Assembly: GCF_029840635.1 (NCBI RefSeq) | Contig: NZ_JAOCCU010000025.1 | Location: forward strand, 27,957-91,956 | Reading direction: 5' to 3' | DNA: 64,000 nucleotides | Source: Mitsuaria sp. GD03876 | Lineage (GTDB): Bacteria > Pseudomonadota > Gammaproteobacteria > Burkholderiales > Burkholderiaceae_C | In this document: one piece after another, positions 35,317 to 44,378 of the stretch | How positions within the stretch are numbered: the stretch's first letter is position 1 | Layout of the letters: every line of letters starts with the position of its first letter | Notes under the pieces: model-generated | The model's database searches: none | What the model was told of the DNA's origin: nothing | The model's input: only the letters and a program-made list of their open reading frames with translations | Program-made: the position numbers and the translations under genes

Positions 35317-37221
35317 ATGACGTCCAGATATGTGGACTTTTACCGGCGCTCGATCGACGACCCGGACAGCTTTTGGACCGAGCAGGCCCGGCTGATCGAC
35401 TGGGAACGCCCGTTCGACCAGGTCTGCGACGCGAGCCATCCGCCGTTCGCGCGCTGGTTCGTCGGCGGGCGCACGAACCTGTGCCACAACGCGGTCGACC
35501 GCCACGCCGCTCGGCGGCCCGCGGATCCGGCGCTGATCTGGGCCTCGAGCGAGGTCGGCCAGGAACGCGTCATCTCGTTCGCCGAGCTCCAGGCCGAGGT
35601 CGAGGCGATGGCCGCGATGCTGCGCGAGCAGGGCGTGGGCGTCGGCGACCGCGTGCTGATCTACATGCCCATGATCCCGGAGGCCGCCTTCGCGATGCTG
35701 GCCTGCGCGCGGATCGGCGCGATCCATTCGGTGGTCTTCGGCGGCTTCGCCAGCCATGCGCTGGCCAACCGCATCGACGACGCCGAGCCGGTGCTGATCG
35801 TCAGCGCCGACGCCGGCAGCCGCAACGGCAAGGTCGTGCCCTACAAGCCGCTGCTGGACGAGGCGATCCGGCTGGCCGCGCACCGGCCGGCGGCCGTGCT
35901 GATGGTCGATCGCGGGCTGAGCCCGTTCGAGCGCGTCGAGGGCCGCGACCTCGACTACGCCGCGCTGCGCGCGCGGCTGCTCGGCACGCGCGTCGCCTGC
36001 GAGTGGCTGCCGTCGGACGCCATCAGCTACACGCTCTACACCAGCGGCACCACCGGCCGGCCCAAGGGCGTGCAGCGCGACGTCGGCGGCTACGCGGTGG
36101 CGCTGGCGGCCAGCATGGCCCACATCTACGACGGCCGCGCCGGCGAGACCTTCTTCTCCACCAGCGACATCGGCTGGGTGGTCGGCCACAGCTACATCGT
36201 CTACGGCCCGCTGATTGCCGGCATGGCCACGCTGATGTACGAAGGCACGCCGGTCAGCCCGGACGCGGCGGTCTGGTGGAAGCTGGTCGAGCGGCACCGC
36301 GTCACCGTGATGTTCAGCGCGCCGACCGCGGTGCGGGTGCTCAAGAAGCAGGACCCGGCCTGCCTGACGCGGCACGACCTGTCGTCGCTGCGCGCGCTGT
36401 TCCTGGCCGGCGAGCCGCTGGACGAGCCGACCGCGCGCTGGATCGCCGACGCCATCGGCAAGCCGGTGATCGACAACTACTGGCAGACCGAGACCGGCTG
36501 GCCGATCCTGACGCTGGCGCGCGGCATCGAACCCGCCGAGCCCAAGTTCGGCTCGCCCGGCGTGCCGATGTTCGGCTACCGCGTCCGGCTGCTGGACGAG
36601 CGCACCGGCGAGCCGCTGGACGAGCCGCGCCGCAAGGGGCTGCTCGCGATCGAGTTCCCGTTGCCGCCGGGCTGCATGCAGACCGTCTGGCGCGACGACG
36701 AGCGCTTCGTGCGCACCTACTGGTCCAGCGTGCCGGGGCGGCAGGTCTACTCGACCTTCGACTGGGCGCTGCGCGACGAGGACGGCTATTACTTCATCCT
36801 GGGCCGCAGCGACGACGTCATCAACGTCGCCGGCCACCGGCTGGGCACGCGCGAGATCGAGGAGTGCGTCGCCGGCCACCCGGCGGTGGCCGAGGTGGCG
36901 GTGGTGGGCGTGGCCGATGCGCTCAAGGGCCAGGTCGCGATGGCCTTCGCGGTGCTGAAGGACCCGGCGCGCGCGGCCGCGCCGGAAGACGCGCTCGCGC
37001 TCGAGGGCGAGATCCTGCGCCGCGTCGACCAGCAGCTCGGCGCGGTGGCGCGGCCGTCGCGGGTGCGCTTCGTGGGGCTGCTGCCCAAGACGCGCTCCGG
37101 GAAGCTGCTGCGTCGCGCGATCCAGGCCGTCTGCGAACATCGCGATCCCGGCGACCTGATCACGCTCGACGATCCGGCCGCCCTCCAACAGATCCACGAC
37201 TTGATGAAGGGGACGTCCTGA
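35317..37221 (+). CDS. prpE: Propionate--CoA ligase
   Basis: AMP-forming acyl-CoA synthetase of 634 aa converting propionate, ATP and CoA to propionyl-CoA. It begins MTSRYVDFYRRSIDDPDSFW. Motifs in order are YTSGTTGRPKG (P-loop), TSDIGWVVGHSYIVYGPL, NYWQTETGWPI and RSDDVINVAGHRLGTREIEE. The C-terminal KTRSGKLLRR carries the catalytic lysine that is regulated by acetylation in this family. AAGGAG at 35305-35310 fits the ATG at 35317 best; a second ATG at 35311 is in frame. Its stop shares one base with the next start, so the peptidase gene is probably co-transcribed. Other prp genes are not in the window. Confidence 0.93.
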   Translation: MTSRYVDFYRRSIDDPDSFWTEQARLIDWERPFDQVCDASHPPFARWFVGGRTNLCHNAVDRHAARRPADPALIWASSEVGQERVISFAELQAEVEAMAAMLREQGVGVGDRVLIYMPMIPEAAFAMLACARIGAIHSVVFGGFASHALANRIDDAEPVLIVSADAGSRNGKVVPYKPLLDEAIRLAAHRPAAVLMVDRGLSPFERVEGRDLDYAALRARLLGTRVACEWLPSDAISYTLYTSGTTGRPKGVQRDVGGYAVALAASMAHIYDGRAGETFFSTSDIGWVVGHSYIVYGPLIAGMATLMYEGTPVSPDAAVWWKLVERHRVTVMFSAPTAVRVLKKQDPACLTRHDLSSLRALFLAGEPLDEPTARWIADAIGKPVIDNYWQTETGWPILTLARGIEPAEPKFGSPGVPMFGYRVRLLDERTGEPLDEPRRKGLLAIEFPLPPGCMQTVWRDDERFVRTYWSSVPGRQVYSTFDWALRDEDGYYFILGRSDDVINVAGHRLGTREIEECVAGHPAVAEVAVVGVADALKGQVAMAFAVLKDPARAAAPEDALALEGEILRRVDQQLGAVARPSRVRFVGLLPKTRSGKLLRRAIQAVCEHRDPGDLITLDDPAALQQIHDLMKGTS

Positions 37222-39227
37222 TGATCCGCCGCATGTTCCGCAAGCACGCGCTGTTCCTGGCCGCGGCCGCGTCGATGGCCGCGCCCGCGCTGGTCCTGGC
37301 GGCCGCGCCGGCGACCCGGCTGCCGACCCCGGCCTTCCCGTCCTTCGCCGACGCGAAGGCGGTCGACCGGGCCTGCGACGCCGGGCTGAAGGCGCTCAAC
37401 CGCGAGGTCGCGCAGCTGGCCAAACGCAAGGTCGACAAGGGCTGGCTCGGCGCCTACGACCTGCTGATCGCCCACCACGAGGACGCGCGTTTCCCGATCG
37501 ACTTCGTCCAGAACGTGCATGCCGACAAGGCGGTGCGCGACGCCGCGCAGGCCTGCGCGCTGCGCTGGGTCGACTTCCAGACCGCGCTGACGCAGAACGA
37601 GCGCGTCTATCGCGGCCTCAAGACCGCGCCGGCCGCCGACGCGATCGACGCCGAGCTCAAGCGCAACGCGCTGGGCCTGTTCGAGGACAGCGGCGTCGGC
37701 CTGGACAAGGACAAGCGGGCGCGGGCCAAGCAGATCCTGGACAAGCTCTCCGGGCTGGAGCAGCAGTTCTCGACCGCGATCCGCGACGCCAACATCCGCG
37801 TCGCGTTCAGCGTCGAGGAGCTCAAGGGCGTGCCCGAGTCCGTGTGGAAGGACAAGCCGCGCGACGAGCAGGGCCGCGTGCTGCTGGGCGTGGACAACCC
37901 GACCTACACCGCGCTGATGCAGACCGCCGAGAGCGGCGCCGCGCGCGAGCGCATCTGGCGCGCCAAGACCAACGAAGGCGGCGAGGGCAACCTCCGGCTG
38001 CTGAGCGAGATCATCACGCTGCGCAAGGAGTACGCGGGCCTGTTCGGCTACGACAACTACGTCGACTTCAACCTGCGCCGCCAGATGGCCAAGGACGCCG
38101 CGACGGCGACGCGTTTCCTCGGCGAGGTCAAGGGCACCGTCCAGCAGGGCGAACGCGCCGACCTCGAGGACCTGCGCAAGGCCAAGGCCGAGCACCTCGG
38201 CACCGCGCTCGACGCGACCACGGTGACGCAGTGGGACGGCGTCTTCTACGCGGAGCGGATCCGCAAGCAGCGCTTCACCGTCGACCAGGAGGCGTTCCGC
38301 GCCTACTTCCCGCCGGCCGAGAGCCTGGCGTTCACGCTGCGCGTCGTCGACCGGCTGCTGGGCGTGACCCACACGCAGGTGCGGCTGCCGGGCCTGTGGC
38401 ATCCGGACGTGAAGGCCTATGTCGTCAGCGACACCGCGACCGGCCAGGCGCTGGGCACGCTGTACGTGGACCCGTTCCCGCGCGACGGCAAGTACAACCA
38501 CGCGGCCGTCTGGCCGCTGCGCTCGAGCAGCACGCGGCTGGACCGCCATCCGGCCGCGGCGCTGGTGGTCAACCTCGATCGCAACGGGTTGTCGCTGGAC
38601 GAGCTCGAGACGCTGCTGCATGAACTCGGCCACGCGGTGCACAACAACCTCGCGCGCACCCGCTACGTGTCGCTGGGCCAGTGGGCGGTGATGCACGACT
38701 TCGTCGAGGCGCCGTCGCAGATGCTCGAGGACTGGGTCTACGACGCGCGCGTGCTCAAGCTGATGGCCGAGGTCTGCCCGTCGTGCAAGCCGGTGCCGGA
38801 CGAGCTCGTGGCCAAGGCGCGCGCGGCGCGCGACTTCGCCAAGGGCACCAAGTTCGGCCGCCAGCACCTGTACGCGAGTTATGACCTCGCGCTGCACGGC
38901 AAGACCGTCCAGGATCCGCTGGCGCTGTGGTCGAAGATGGAAGGCGACACGCCGCTGGGCCACGTGCCGGGCACGATGTTCCCGTCGCGCTTCGCGCACA
39001 TCGCCGGCGGCTACGGCGCGGGCTACTACGGCTACCTGTGGAGCCTGGTCGTCGCGATGGACCTGCGCACGCCGTTCGCCGCGGACAAGCTGGACGCTGC
39101 CGTCGGCAAGCGCTATCGCGACGCGGTGCTGTCGCGCGGCGCGGAGAAGCCGGCGCCGGAACTGGTGCGCGACTTCCTCGGCCGCGAGTCCAACGCCAAC
39201 GCGTTCTACGACTATCTGCGCAAGTAG
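37221..39227 (+). CDS. M3-family zinc metallopeptidase (oligopeptidase), exported
   Basis: Thimet-oligopeptidase-like enzyme of 668 aa. The zinc motif is LLHELGHAVH (His467, Glu468, His471), with the third ligand in the downstream DFVEAPSQMLEDW block, both characteristic of family M3. The C-terminal GGYGAGYYGYLWSLV is also conserved in M3. MIRRMFRKHALFLAAAASMA is a signal peptide ending VLAAAP, so the enzyme should be periplasmic, in contrast to cytoplasmic OpdA/Dcp-like relatives. It starts in a TGATG overlap with prpE and its 3' end overlaps the convergent hydrolase gene by 16 bases. Confidence 0.9.
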   Translation: MIRRMFRKHALFLAAAASMAAPALVLAAAPATRLPTPAFPSFADAKAVDRACDAGLKALNREVAQLAKRKVDKGWLGAYDLLIAHHEDARFPIDFVQNVHADKAVRDAAQACALRWVDFQTALTQNERVYRGLKTAPAADAIDAELKRNALGLFEDSGVGLDKDKRARAKQILDKLSGLEQQFSTAIRDANIRVAFSVEELKGVPESVWKDKPRDEQGRVLLGVDNPTYTALMQTAESGAARERIWRAKTNEGGEGNLRLLSEIITLRKEYAGLFGYDNYVDFNLRRQMAKDAATATRFLGEVKGTVQQGERADLEDLRKAKAEHLGTALDATTVTQWDGVFYAERIRKQRFTVDQEAFRAYFPPAESLAFTLRVVDRLLGVTHTQVRLPGLWHPDVKAYVVSDTATGQALGTLYVDPFPRDGKYNHAAVWPLRSSSTRLDRHPAAALVVNLDRNGLSLDELETLLHELGHAVHNNLARTRYVSLGQWAVMHDFVEAPSQMLEDWVYDARVLKLMAEVCPSCKPVPDELVAKARAARDFAKGTKFGRQHLYASYDLALHGKTVQDPLALWSKMEGDTPLGHVPGTMFPSRFAHIAGGYGAGYYGYLWSLVVAMDLRTPFAADKLDAAVGKRYRDAVLSRGAEKPAPELVRDFLGRESNANAFYDYLRK

Positions 39228-40060
39228 CTCAGCCAGTCCTCGCGGATGAACTGCATCACGGCGTCCTCATGGTGGAAGCCGATGATGCGGTGCGCGGCCT
39301 GCTTCACGTCGTCGCTGGCGTTGGCCATCGCGACGGCGTGGTGGGCCGCCTTCAGCATCGTCAGGTCGTTGACCTGGTCGCCGAAGACGACGAGCTCGCG
39401 CTCGTGCAGCGCGTAGCGCTGCGCCAGCGTCGCGATCGCCTGGTCCTTGCTGGCGCGGCGGTCGTGCACGTTCAGCCAGGGCCAGCCCGGCATGTAGAGG
39501 TCCTCGGCCAGGTGCGTGGTCACCAGGTCGCCGCAGGTGGCGAGGATCTCGGCCTGCAGCGCCTGCAGCGGCTCGGTCTGGCCGACGACCAACAACGTCA
39601 CCAGCGGATCGCCGAGCTGGTCCTGCAGCCGGTCGACCTGGCGCAGGCGCGGATCGGCGTTGCGCTGGCGCTCGGTGACGAAGCGCTGCTGGCCCTCGTT
39701 CTGCACCTCCTGCCAGAACAGCTGGTCGCCCTTGGGGCCGTGCGTGGCGATGAAGGGCATCAGTCCGTGGCGCCGCACCAGCGCGAAGATCGCCTGCCCG
39801 AGGGCCGGCTCCATCGCGTTGATGAGCTCATGCCGGCCGGTGCGCAGGTCGCTGATGTAGGCGCCGTTGGACGAGACCACCGGCAGCGAGATCGGCAGCC
39901 CCTCGAGGATGCGGGCGATCGACACCACGTGGCGCGCGCTGGCGACGGTGAAGGCCAGGCCTTCGGCGAGCAGTTCGGTGAGGCCGGCGCGGGTCGCGGC
40001 GGACAGGCGGGCCTGCGGGTCGAGCAGGGTGCCGTCGAGATCGGAAACGTAGAAGCGCAT
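39212..40060 (-). CDS. Cof-type HAD-superfamily phosphatase
   Basis: Cytoplasmic sugar- or nucleotide-phosphate phosphatase of 282 aa, class IIB HAD. It starts MRFYVSDLDGTLLDPQARL with the nucleophile motif DLDGT. Motif II is in VVSSNGAYI, the conserved Lys in RRASKDQAIATLAQRY and motif IV in VVFGDQVNDLTMLKAAHHAV. The cap lies between motifs II and III. The ATG at 40058-40060 places the nucleophile at the usual position. In-frame sequence upstream overlaps the divergent transporter and was excluded. Substrate is not predictable from sequence. Confidence 0.9.
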   Translation of the reverse strand: MRFYVSDLDGTLLDPQARLSAATRAGLTELLAEGLAFTVASARHVVSIARILEGLPISLPVVSSNGAYISDLRTGRHELINAMEPALGQAIFALVRRHGLMPFIATHGPKGDQLFWQEVQNEGQQRFVTERQRNADPRLRQVDRLQDQLGDPLVTLLVVGQTEPLQALQAEILATCGDLVTTHLAEDLYMPGWPWLNVHDRRASKDQAIATLAQRYALHERELVVFGDQVNDLTMLKAAHHAVAMANASDDVKQAAHRIIGFHHEDAVMQFIREDWLSYLRR

Positions 40061-40142
40061 GGGGGCTGGACAGCATTCGGGCGCCGGAACGGCCGCCGCG
40101 ACAGGCGCACATCCTACGCCGCCGGGGTTCGATACTTGCCGG

Positions 40143-41615
40143 ATGCCGCCCATGCCTCCTTCCTCGACGACGCCGCTCGACGTGCTCGGCCGCCCGGTCC
40201 TCGACGATGCCACCCGCCGCTGGCTGCCCTGGGTCGTCGCGCTGGCGTTCTTCATGCAGACGCTGGACACGACCATCCTCAACACCGCACTGCCCGGCAT
40301 GGCGCGCGACCTGGGCGAGGACCCGCTGCGGATGCAGTCGGCGGTCGTGGCCTACCTGCTGACGGTGGCCTTGCTGATTCCCGCCTCCGGGTGGCTGGCG
40401 GACCGCTTCGGCACCCGGACCGTGTTCCTGTGGGCGATCGGGCTGTTCAGCCTGGGATCGCTGGGTTGCGCGGTGTCACCCAGCCTGCACATGCTGGTCG
40501 TCTCGCGGGTGGTGCAGGGCGTCGGCGGGGCGCTGCTGGTGCCGGTGGGCCGGCTGGTGGTGCTGCGCGCGTTCCCGAAGGCGGAGTTCCTGGCGGTGAT
40601 GACCTTCATCAGCCTGCCGGGGCTGGTCGGGCCGCTGCTCGGGCCGACGCTGGGCGGCGTGCTGACCGAATTCGCCAGCTGGCACTGGATCTTCCTGATC
40701 AACCTGCCGGTCGGGCTGGCCGGCGCCTTCGCCTGCCGGCGCTACATGCCGCAGATCAAGGGGCCGATCGGCCGGCGCTTCGACTGGGGCGGCTACGGGC
40801 TGTTCAGCGTCGGGCTGATGCTGATGTCGCTGGCGCTGCAGGGCTTCGGCGAACACGTGGTCAGCACGGCGGTGTGCATGGTGATGCTGGTGGCCGGCAT
40901 GGCCAGCATGATGGCCTACTGGCTGCATGCGACCCGGGCCGAGGAGCCGCTGTTCACGCCCGCGCTCTTCGCCGTGCCGACCTTCCGGATCGGGCTGCTG
41001 GGCAACGTGTTCGCGCGGCTGGGCAGCGGCGCGACGCCGTTCCTGACGCCGCTGTTCCTGCAGGTGGGCCTGGGCTTCACGCCCAGCGAGGCCGGCCTGT
41101 CGATGATCCCGTCGGTGCTGGGGGCGATGTTCACCAAGACGCTGGCGATCCGGCTGATCAAGCGCGCCGGCTACCGCCGCGTGCTGGTCGTCAACACGCT
41201 GCTGCTGGGCGTGCTGATCGCCAGCTTCGCGCTGATCCCGCGGGGCGTCGGCCACGTGTGGCTGGCCATCCACCTGGGCCTGTTCGGGATGATCAACAGC
41301 ATGCAGTTCACCGCGATGAACACGCTGACGCTGGGCGATCTCGACGAGCGCACCGCCAGCGCCGGCAACAGCCTGCTGGCGGTGGTGATGCAGCTGTCGA
41401 TGAGCCTGGGCGTGGCGACGTCGAGCGCGTTCCTGCTGCTGTTCTCGCACGGCCTGCCGCGCACCGAGGGCGCCGCGATCGTGCCGGCCTTCCACGGCAC
41501 CTACCTGGCGCTGGGCGCGATGGCCGCGATGGCGTCGTTCATCTTCCACCAGCTGCGCCGGGACGAGGGCGCGGCCGAGGAGACGGTGCAGTCCAAGCTG
41601 ACGCCGGAGGAATAG
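40143..41615 (+). CDS. DHA2-family MFS multidrug efflux transporter
   Basis: Inner-membrane drug:H+ antiporter of 490 aa. FMQTLDTTILNTALPGMARD is the DHA2 motif at helix 1, GWLADRFGTRTVFLWAIGLF is motif A, and RVVQGVGGALLVPVGRLVVL is motif B. Thirteen or fourteen hydrophobic segments are present. It resembles E. coli MdtD but lacks an mdtABC context and no regulator is adjacent. Starts at 40143 (MPPMPPSS) and 40152 are both possible. A strong bidirectional terminator follows 20 bases after the stop. Confidence 0.88.
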   Translation: MPPMPPSSTTPLDVLGRPVLDDATRRWLPWVVALAFFMQTLDTTILNTALPGMARDLGEDPLRMQSAVVAYLLTVALLIPASGWLADRFGTRTVFLWAIGLFSLGSLGCAVSPSLHMLVVSRVVQGVGGALLVPVGRLVVLRAFPKAEFLAVMTFISLPGLVGPLLGPTLGGVLTEFASWHWIFLINLPVGLAGAFACRRYMPQIKGPIGRRFDWGGYGLFSVGLMLMSLALQGFGEHVVSTAVCMVMLVAGMASMMAYWLHATRAEEPLFTPALFAVPTFRIGLLGNVFARLGSGATPFLTPLFLQVGLGFTPSEAGLSMIPSVLGAMFTKTLAIRLIKRAGYRRVLVVNTLLLGVLIASFALIPRGVGHVWLAIHLGLFGMINSMQFTAMNTLTLGDLDERTASAGNSLLAVVMQLSMSLGVATSSAFLLLFSHGLPRTEGAAIVPAFHGTYLALGAMAAMASFIFHQLRRDEGAAEETVQSKLTPEE

Positions 41616-41635
41616 GGCACGGCGGGCGCAACGAA

Positions 41636-41659
41636 AAAGCCACCCCGGAGGGTGGCTTT
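41636..41659. terminator. Bidirectional intrinsic terminator between the MFS gene and phoH
   Basis: Arms AAAGCCACCC (41636-41645) and GGGTGGCTTT (41650-41659) pair over 10 bp around a CGGA loop. A-rich sequence (AAAAA at 41634-41638) gives a U-run on the minus-strand transcript, and CTTTG gives a shorter one on the plus strand. The two convergent genes end within 20 bases on either side. Confidence 0.85.
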
Positions 41660-41679
41660 GCTGGTGGGGGCGGGGCGCC

Positions 41680-43395
41680 TCAGAGCACTTCGGAGGCGAA
41701 GTCCGCGAGCCGCGAACGCTCGCCGCGCGCCAGCGTGACGTGGCCGCTGTGGGCCCAGCCCTTGAACTTGTCGACCGCGAAGGTCAGGCCCGAGCTGCCC
41801 TCGGTCAGGTAGGGCGTGTCGATCTGCGCCAGGTTGCCCAGGCAGACGATCTTCGTGCCGGGGCCCGCGCGCGTGATCAGCGTCTTCATCTGCTTGGGCG
41901 TCAGGTTCTGCGCCTCGTCGATGATCACGTACTTGTTCAGGAAGGTGCGGCCGCGCATGAAGTTCAAGCTCTTGATCTTGATCTTGCTGCGCACCAGGTC
42001 GTTGGTCGCGGCCCGGCCCCACTCGCCCGCGGTGCTGTCGCCGCGCGCCAGCACCTCGAGGTTGTCGTCCAGCGCGCCCATCCAGGGGCTCATCTTCTCT
42101 TCCTCGGTGCCGGGCAGGAAACCGATGTCCTCGCCGACCGGGACCGTCACGCGGGTCACGATGATCTCGCTGTAGCGGCGCTCGTCGAGCACCTGCGACA
42201 GGCCCGCGGCCAGCGTCATCAGCGTCTTGCCGGTGCCGGCGGAGCCGGTCAGCGTGACGAAGTCGCAGTCCGGATCCATCAGCAGGTTCAGCGCGAAGTT
42301 CTGCTCGCGGTTGCGCGCGGTCACGCCCCAGACCGAGTGCTTCTGGTGGCCGTAGTCCTTGAGCGTGCGCAGCACCGCGGTCTTGCCGGTGATCTCCTGC
42401 ACCTTGGCGTACAGCGGCGCGGCGCCGGGGGCCTCCAGGTACACGAGCTGGTTCACCAGCAGCGTGGGCACCAGCGGGCCGCTGATCCGGTAGAAGGTGG
42501 TGCCGCCTTGCTGCCAGCTTTCCATCGTCTTGCCGTGGCGCTCCCAGAAGTCGGGCGGCAGCGCCTGGACGCCGGTGTACAGGAGGTCGGAGTCCTCCAG
42601 CGTCTTGTCGTTGCGGTAATCCTCCGCCGGCAGGCCCAGCGCGCGGGCCTTGATGCGCATGTTGATGTCCTTGGACACCAGCACCACCTCGCGCCCGGGC
42701 TGCTGCTGCTTGAGCGCCTGCACGACGCCCAGGATCTGGTTGTCGGCCTTGCCCTGCGGCAGGCCCTGGGGCAGCGGCGTGTCGAACAGCGTCGTCTGGA
42801 AGAACAGCTTGCCGCCGGCCTCGCGGTGGCCGGTCTGGTCCAGCGGCAGGCCCTTGGACATCTCCTCGATGGAGCTGGATTTCAGCGCGGCGGCCAGCGC
42901 GTCGAGGTCTCTGCTGACCTGGCGCACGTTGCGGGCGACCTCGGTCATGCCCTTCTTGTGGCCGTCGAGCTCCTCGAGCGTGATCATCGGCAGGTAGATG
43001 TCGTGTTCCTCGAAGCGGAACAGCGACATCGGGTCGTGCATCAGCACGTTGGTGTCGAGCACGAACAGCTTGGCCGCGCCGGCCGGCTTGCGCGCCTTGG
43101 CGCGGCCGGGGGCGGTCTTCTTCGCGGGGGCCTTGGCGGGGGCGGGCGGCACCAGCGCCAGCGAGGGCGATCCGCCGCCGCGGGCTTCGACCGGCTCGAC
43201 CCGCGGACGCACCGGCGCCACCGAAGGCAGCGCGGGGGAGGCGTTGGGCAGCTCGGGTTCGGCGAGGTTCGCGGCGATGGTGGCGGACGTGGGGGCCTCG
43301 AGCGCGGGAGGGCGTTTGCTGGGCGACAGGTTGGTCGCGAAGGCGTCGGAATCTAGGCGGCTGGCGCGCTTGGTCGGAGGCTTGGGCAGTGGCAT
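41680..43395 (-). CDS. phoH: PIN-PhoH protein (PhoH-like ATPase/ribonuclease)
   Basis: 571-aa fusion of an N-terminal PIN nuclease domain and a C-terminal PhoH ATPase, as in PhoH2/YlaK proteins, which act as RNA helicase/ribonucleases. The first 105 residues are Pro/Ala-rich linker. PIN starts LFVLDTNVLMHDP (acidic residue Asp114), with further acidic residues in ITLEELDGHKKG and VSKDINMRIKARALG. The PhoH domain has Walker A TGSAGTGKT and Walker B KYVIIDEAQNLTP. The start MPLPKPPTKRASRLDSD is the ATG at 43393-43395. An upstream in-frame extension is Arg/His-rich and runs across the preceding terminator. Confidence 0.92.
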   Translation of the reverse strand: MPLPKPPTKRASRLDSDAFATNLSPSKRPPALEAPTSATIAANLAEPELPNASPALPSVAPVRPRVEPVEARGGGSPSLALVPPAPAKAPAKKTAPGRAKARKPAGAAKLFVLDTNVLMHDPMSLFRFEEHDIYLPMITLEELDGHKKGMTEVARNVRQVSRDLDALAAALKSSSIEEMSKGLPLDQTGHREAGGKLFFQTTLFDTPLPQGLPQGKADNQILGVVQALKQQQPGREVVLVSKDINMRIKARALGLPAEDYRNDKTLEDSDLLYTGVQALPPDFWERHGKTMESWQQGGTTFYRISGPLVPTLLVNQLVYLEAPGAAPLYAKVQEITGKTAVLRTLKDYGHQKHSVWGVTARNREQNFALNLLMDPDCDFVTLTGSAGTGKTLMTLAAGLSQVLDERRYSEIIVTRVTVPVGEDIGFLPGTEEEKMSPWMGALDDNLEVLARGDSTAGEWGRAATNDLVRSKIKIKSLNFMRGRTFLNKYVIIDEAQNLTPKQMKTLITRAGPGTKIVCLGNLAQIDTPYLTEGSSGLTFAVDKFKGWAHSGHVTLARGERSRLADFASEVL

Positions 43396-43770
43396 GTGCG
43401 GGGTGGGACGACTTGCTTGATGAGCCTGGGTCGATGCGGTCCAGGAGTCATGCCCCGCGCCTGACGGGCGGTGGCGATGCCGGAGGTGTCGGCGGCATCG
43501 GTGGCCTCGACGTCGCGCGCGGTCCCCAGAAGACAAAAAGCCGCACCGGGGGCGGTGCGGCTCGTCCTAGGGGATTCAATCGCTGCGATCAGGCACAGGG
43601 GCATGCGGCTGATTATGCACAACTCGCCGACCGTGCCGATGACGGACAAATGGCGGCGTTGTTGTCGGACGCCGCCCCTGGCGGACCCGTGAAAACCCTG
43701 AGTCCGCGAAGCCGGATCGGTGGTCCGATCAACAGTCGCGCGCCCGTGCGCCGGGCGCGGCGGCGTCGGA
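43396..43770 (-). other. phoH-bcp intergenic region with terminator and possible small RNA
   Basis: 375 bases without a confident protein gene. The minus strand has a CATAAT -10-like hexamer at 43612-43617, then about 45 bases, then the terminator at 43539-43562. A short transcript from about 43605 to 43531 (about 75 nt) is therefore possible. The same stretch can be read as the start of a peptide (MPLCLIAAIESPRTSR) that runs through the stem-loop. There is no -35 match at normal spacing, so this stays a weak call. Confidence 0.25.
43531..43562 (-). terminator. Rho-independent terminator with U-run
   Basis: Arms AGCCGCACC (43539-43547) and GGTGCGGCT (43554-43562) form a 9-bp perfect stem with a 6-base loop. 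On the minus strand the stem is followed by TTTTTGTCTTCT (43538-43527), a good U-run. It lies more than 200 bases after the bcp stop and 136 bases before the phoH start, so it may end the bcp transcript or a short RNA between the two genes. Confidence 0.8.
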
Positions 43771-44250
43771 TCAGGCGGCTTCCTTCTTCAGGGCCTTGAC
43801 CGCCTTCAGGACGTCGTCGACATGGCCGGCGACCTTGATGCCGCGCCATTCCTCGCGCAGCACGCCCTGGGGGTCGATCAGGAAGGTCGAGCGCTCGATG
43901 CCCTTGACCTTCTTGCCGTACATGATCTTGTTCTTCACCACGCCGAACATGTGGCAGAGTTTTTCCTCGGTGTCGGCGATCAGCTCGAAGGGGAGTTCCA
44001 GGTTCTGCTTGAACTTCTCGTGCGAGACCATGTTGTCGCGCGACACGCCCAGCACGACGGCCCCGGCCTTCACGAAATCCTTGTGGCGGTCGCGGAACTG
44101 CATCGCTTCGGTGGTGCAGCCCGGGGTGTTGTCCTTCGGGTAGAAGTACAGCACCACGGCATGGCCCAGGAAGGCGTGGGGTGTGAACTTCACGCCTCCG
44201 GTGGCAAGAGCTTCAATGTCCGGAAGGGGTTTGTTGAGCGCTGGCGTCAT
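43771..44250 (-). CDS. bcp: Bcp/PrxQ-type peroxiredoxin
   Basis: Thiol peroxidase of 159 aa reducing hydroperoxides with thioredoxin. The peroxidatic Cys45 is in YPKDNTPGCTTEAMQF. The second cysteine found five residues later in E. coli Bcp is replaced by Met50. Another Cys is present near residue 98 (EEKLCHMFG), so the enzyme is either 1-Cys or uses a different resolving residue. Further family blocks are VVLGVSRDNMVSHEKFKQ and ERSTFLIDPQGVLREEW. The start MTPALNKPLPD was chosen because the extra upstream in-frame residues are not family-like. A TATAAT lies 45 bases upstream. Confidence 0.92.
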   Translation of the reverse strand: MTPALNKPLPDIEALATGGVKFTPHAFLGHAVVLYFYPKDNTPGCTTEAMQFRDRHKDFVKAGAVVLGVSRDNMVSHEKFKQNLELPFELIADTEEKLCHMFGVVKNKIMYGKKVKGIERSTFLIDPQGVLREEWRGIKVAGHVDDVLKAVKALKKEAA

Positions 44251-44294
44251 GTGGCGTTCTTCAGAGAGATGTGCCCCGGCGGGCATAGCCAGCG

Positions 44295-44300
44295 ATTATA
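44295..44300 (-). promoter_or_regulatory. Consensus -10 (TATAAT) upstream of bcp
   Basis: A perfect TATAAT on the minus strand lies 45 bases before the bcp start and would give a leader of about 38 nt. No good -35 match occurs at 17 bases. It is the only exact -10 consensus noticed in this region. Confidence 0.45.
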
Positions 44301-44378
44301 CGTTGAATGGGTCCTTCCCCGGCCCAGCCGACCTGGACGAGTCGGTGCGCTCCCACAGAGAGGGAGCCGCCGGGCCGC

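Noticed and set aside
32673..39227. A single open frame of more than 2,100 codons on the plus strand
   Set aside because: It runs antisense through the proline-rich and NlpC/P60 genes and out of frame through prpE before joining the M3 peptidase. The first part is Arg/Gly-rich with no domain; only the part from 37221 is real.
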